Part shown: in pieces, positions 5,673-5,909 of the stretch
Position numbering within the stretch: position 1 is the first letter of the stretch
Layout of the letters: every line of letters begins with the position of its first letter
Assembly (NCBI GenBank): GCA_937897625.1
Contig: CALCNZ010000029.1
Coordinates: forward strand, 1 to 5,909
Length of the DNA stretch: 5,909 nt
Direction of reading: 5' to 3'
DNA from: an uncultured Flavobacteriales bacterium
GTDB taxonomy: Bacteria > Bacteroidota > Bacteroidia > Flavobacteriales_D > Sanyastnellaceae
The notes under the pieces: generated by a model
The model's input: the letters and a program-made list of their open reading frames with translations, nothing else
Told to the model about the DNA's origin: nothing
Databases searched by the model: none
Position numbers and translations under genes: made by a program

Positions 5673-5909
5673 TAGCATTCAACACATTGGTGTTGCGGTT
5701 CAGGACATGGACGCTTCGTTGAAGTATTTCAGGAAAATTTTCGGGATGAACATTCCTTTTTTCGACAGTGTTCAAGCTGCACCGCTTATGGATTGTTATA
5801 CCCACAACAAGACCATTACCAAGCGAGCCAGTATGATCATGAACTTGCAAGGTGGCGGAGCTATGGAAGTTATTCGTCCAACCACATTCGAACCGCGCAA
5901 AGCAGATTT
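5659..5909 (+). CDS. VOC-superfamily (glyoxalase/bleomycin-resistance fold) protein, 3' end cut by window
   Basis: An ATG at 5659 opens a frame that runs uninterrupted to the window edge, giving 83 residues. The N-terminus (INSIQHIGVAVQDMDASLKYF, then RKIFGMNI) is the classic first beta-alpha unit of vicinal-oxygen-chelate proteins: a His in the first strand (His9, a usual metal ligand), the IGVAV strand, and a helix ending in a YF-x-x-x-FG turn. The second visible part (SMIMNLQGGGAMEVIRP) looks like the strand pair that would carry another ligand, with Glu in MEVI as the candidate. Members include glyoxalase I, methylmalonyl-CoA epimerase, dioxygenases and resistance proteins; the reaction cannot be chosen from this fragment. 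The first 14 bp overlap the end of the acyltransferase gene in another frame, which suggests translational coupling. Confidence 0.85.
   Translation, partial: MNRINSIQHIGVAVQDMDASLKYFRKIFGMNIPFFDSVQAAPLMDCYTHNKTITKRASMIMNLQGGGAMEVIRPTTFEPRKAD

Overview
The window looks like an ordinary chromosomal stretch from a member of the Bacteroidota, most likely an aquatic Flavobacteriales-type bacterium. The clues are the A/T-rich intergenic DNA without clear Shine-Dalgarno sequences, a TAnnTTTG-type -7 promoter box, an outer-membrane beta-barrel protein of the small Bacteroidota kind, a secreted carboxypeptidase-regulatory-like protein, and a long acyltransferase with C-terminal membrane segments. The genus cannot be fixed from the sequence alone.

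Layout, left to right. (1) The 3' part of a plus-strand gene for a secreted outer-membrane beta-barrel protein, whose signal peptide is cut by the window edge. (2) A hairpin terminator shared by two convergent transcripts. (3) A minus-strand pair, a MarR-family regulator (GTG start) followed 22 bp later by a secreted YceI-family protein, probably one operon. (4) A 101-bp divergent intergenic region holding two identical 12-bp palindromic boxes and a -7-like element facing the MarR gene. (5) A plus-strand run of four close genes: a small secreted beta-sandwich protein of unknown role, a full-length half-size ABC exporter (permease fused to ATPase, GTG start), a PlsC-type acyltransferase, and the 5' part of a VOC-superfamily (glyoxalase-fold) gene that overlaps the acyltransferase gene by 14 bp.

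How they may work together. The MarR regulator probably represses its own operon, including yceI, through the tandem boxes. The exporter and the acyltransferase are only 23 bp apart on one strand, and both act at the inner membrane on lipids or hydrophobic substrates, so a shared membrane or lipid function is plausible but unproven. No tRNA, rRNA, CRISPR array, insertion sequence, prophage or anti-phage system is visible. No gene-free stretch exceeds about 100 bases. I see no convincing new biological system; the best leads are the tandem operator in front of the MarR gene and the unusual HX5D spacing in the acyltransferase.
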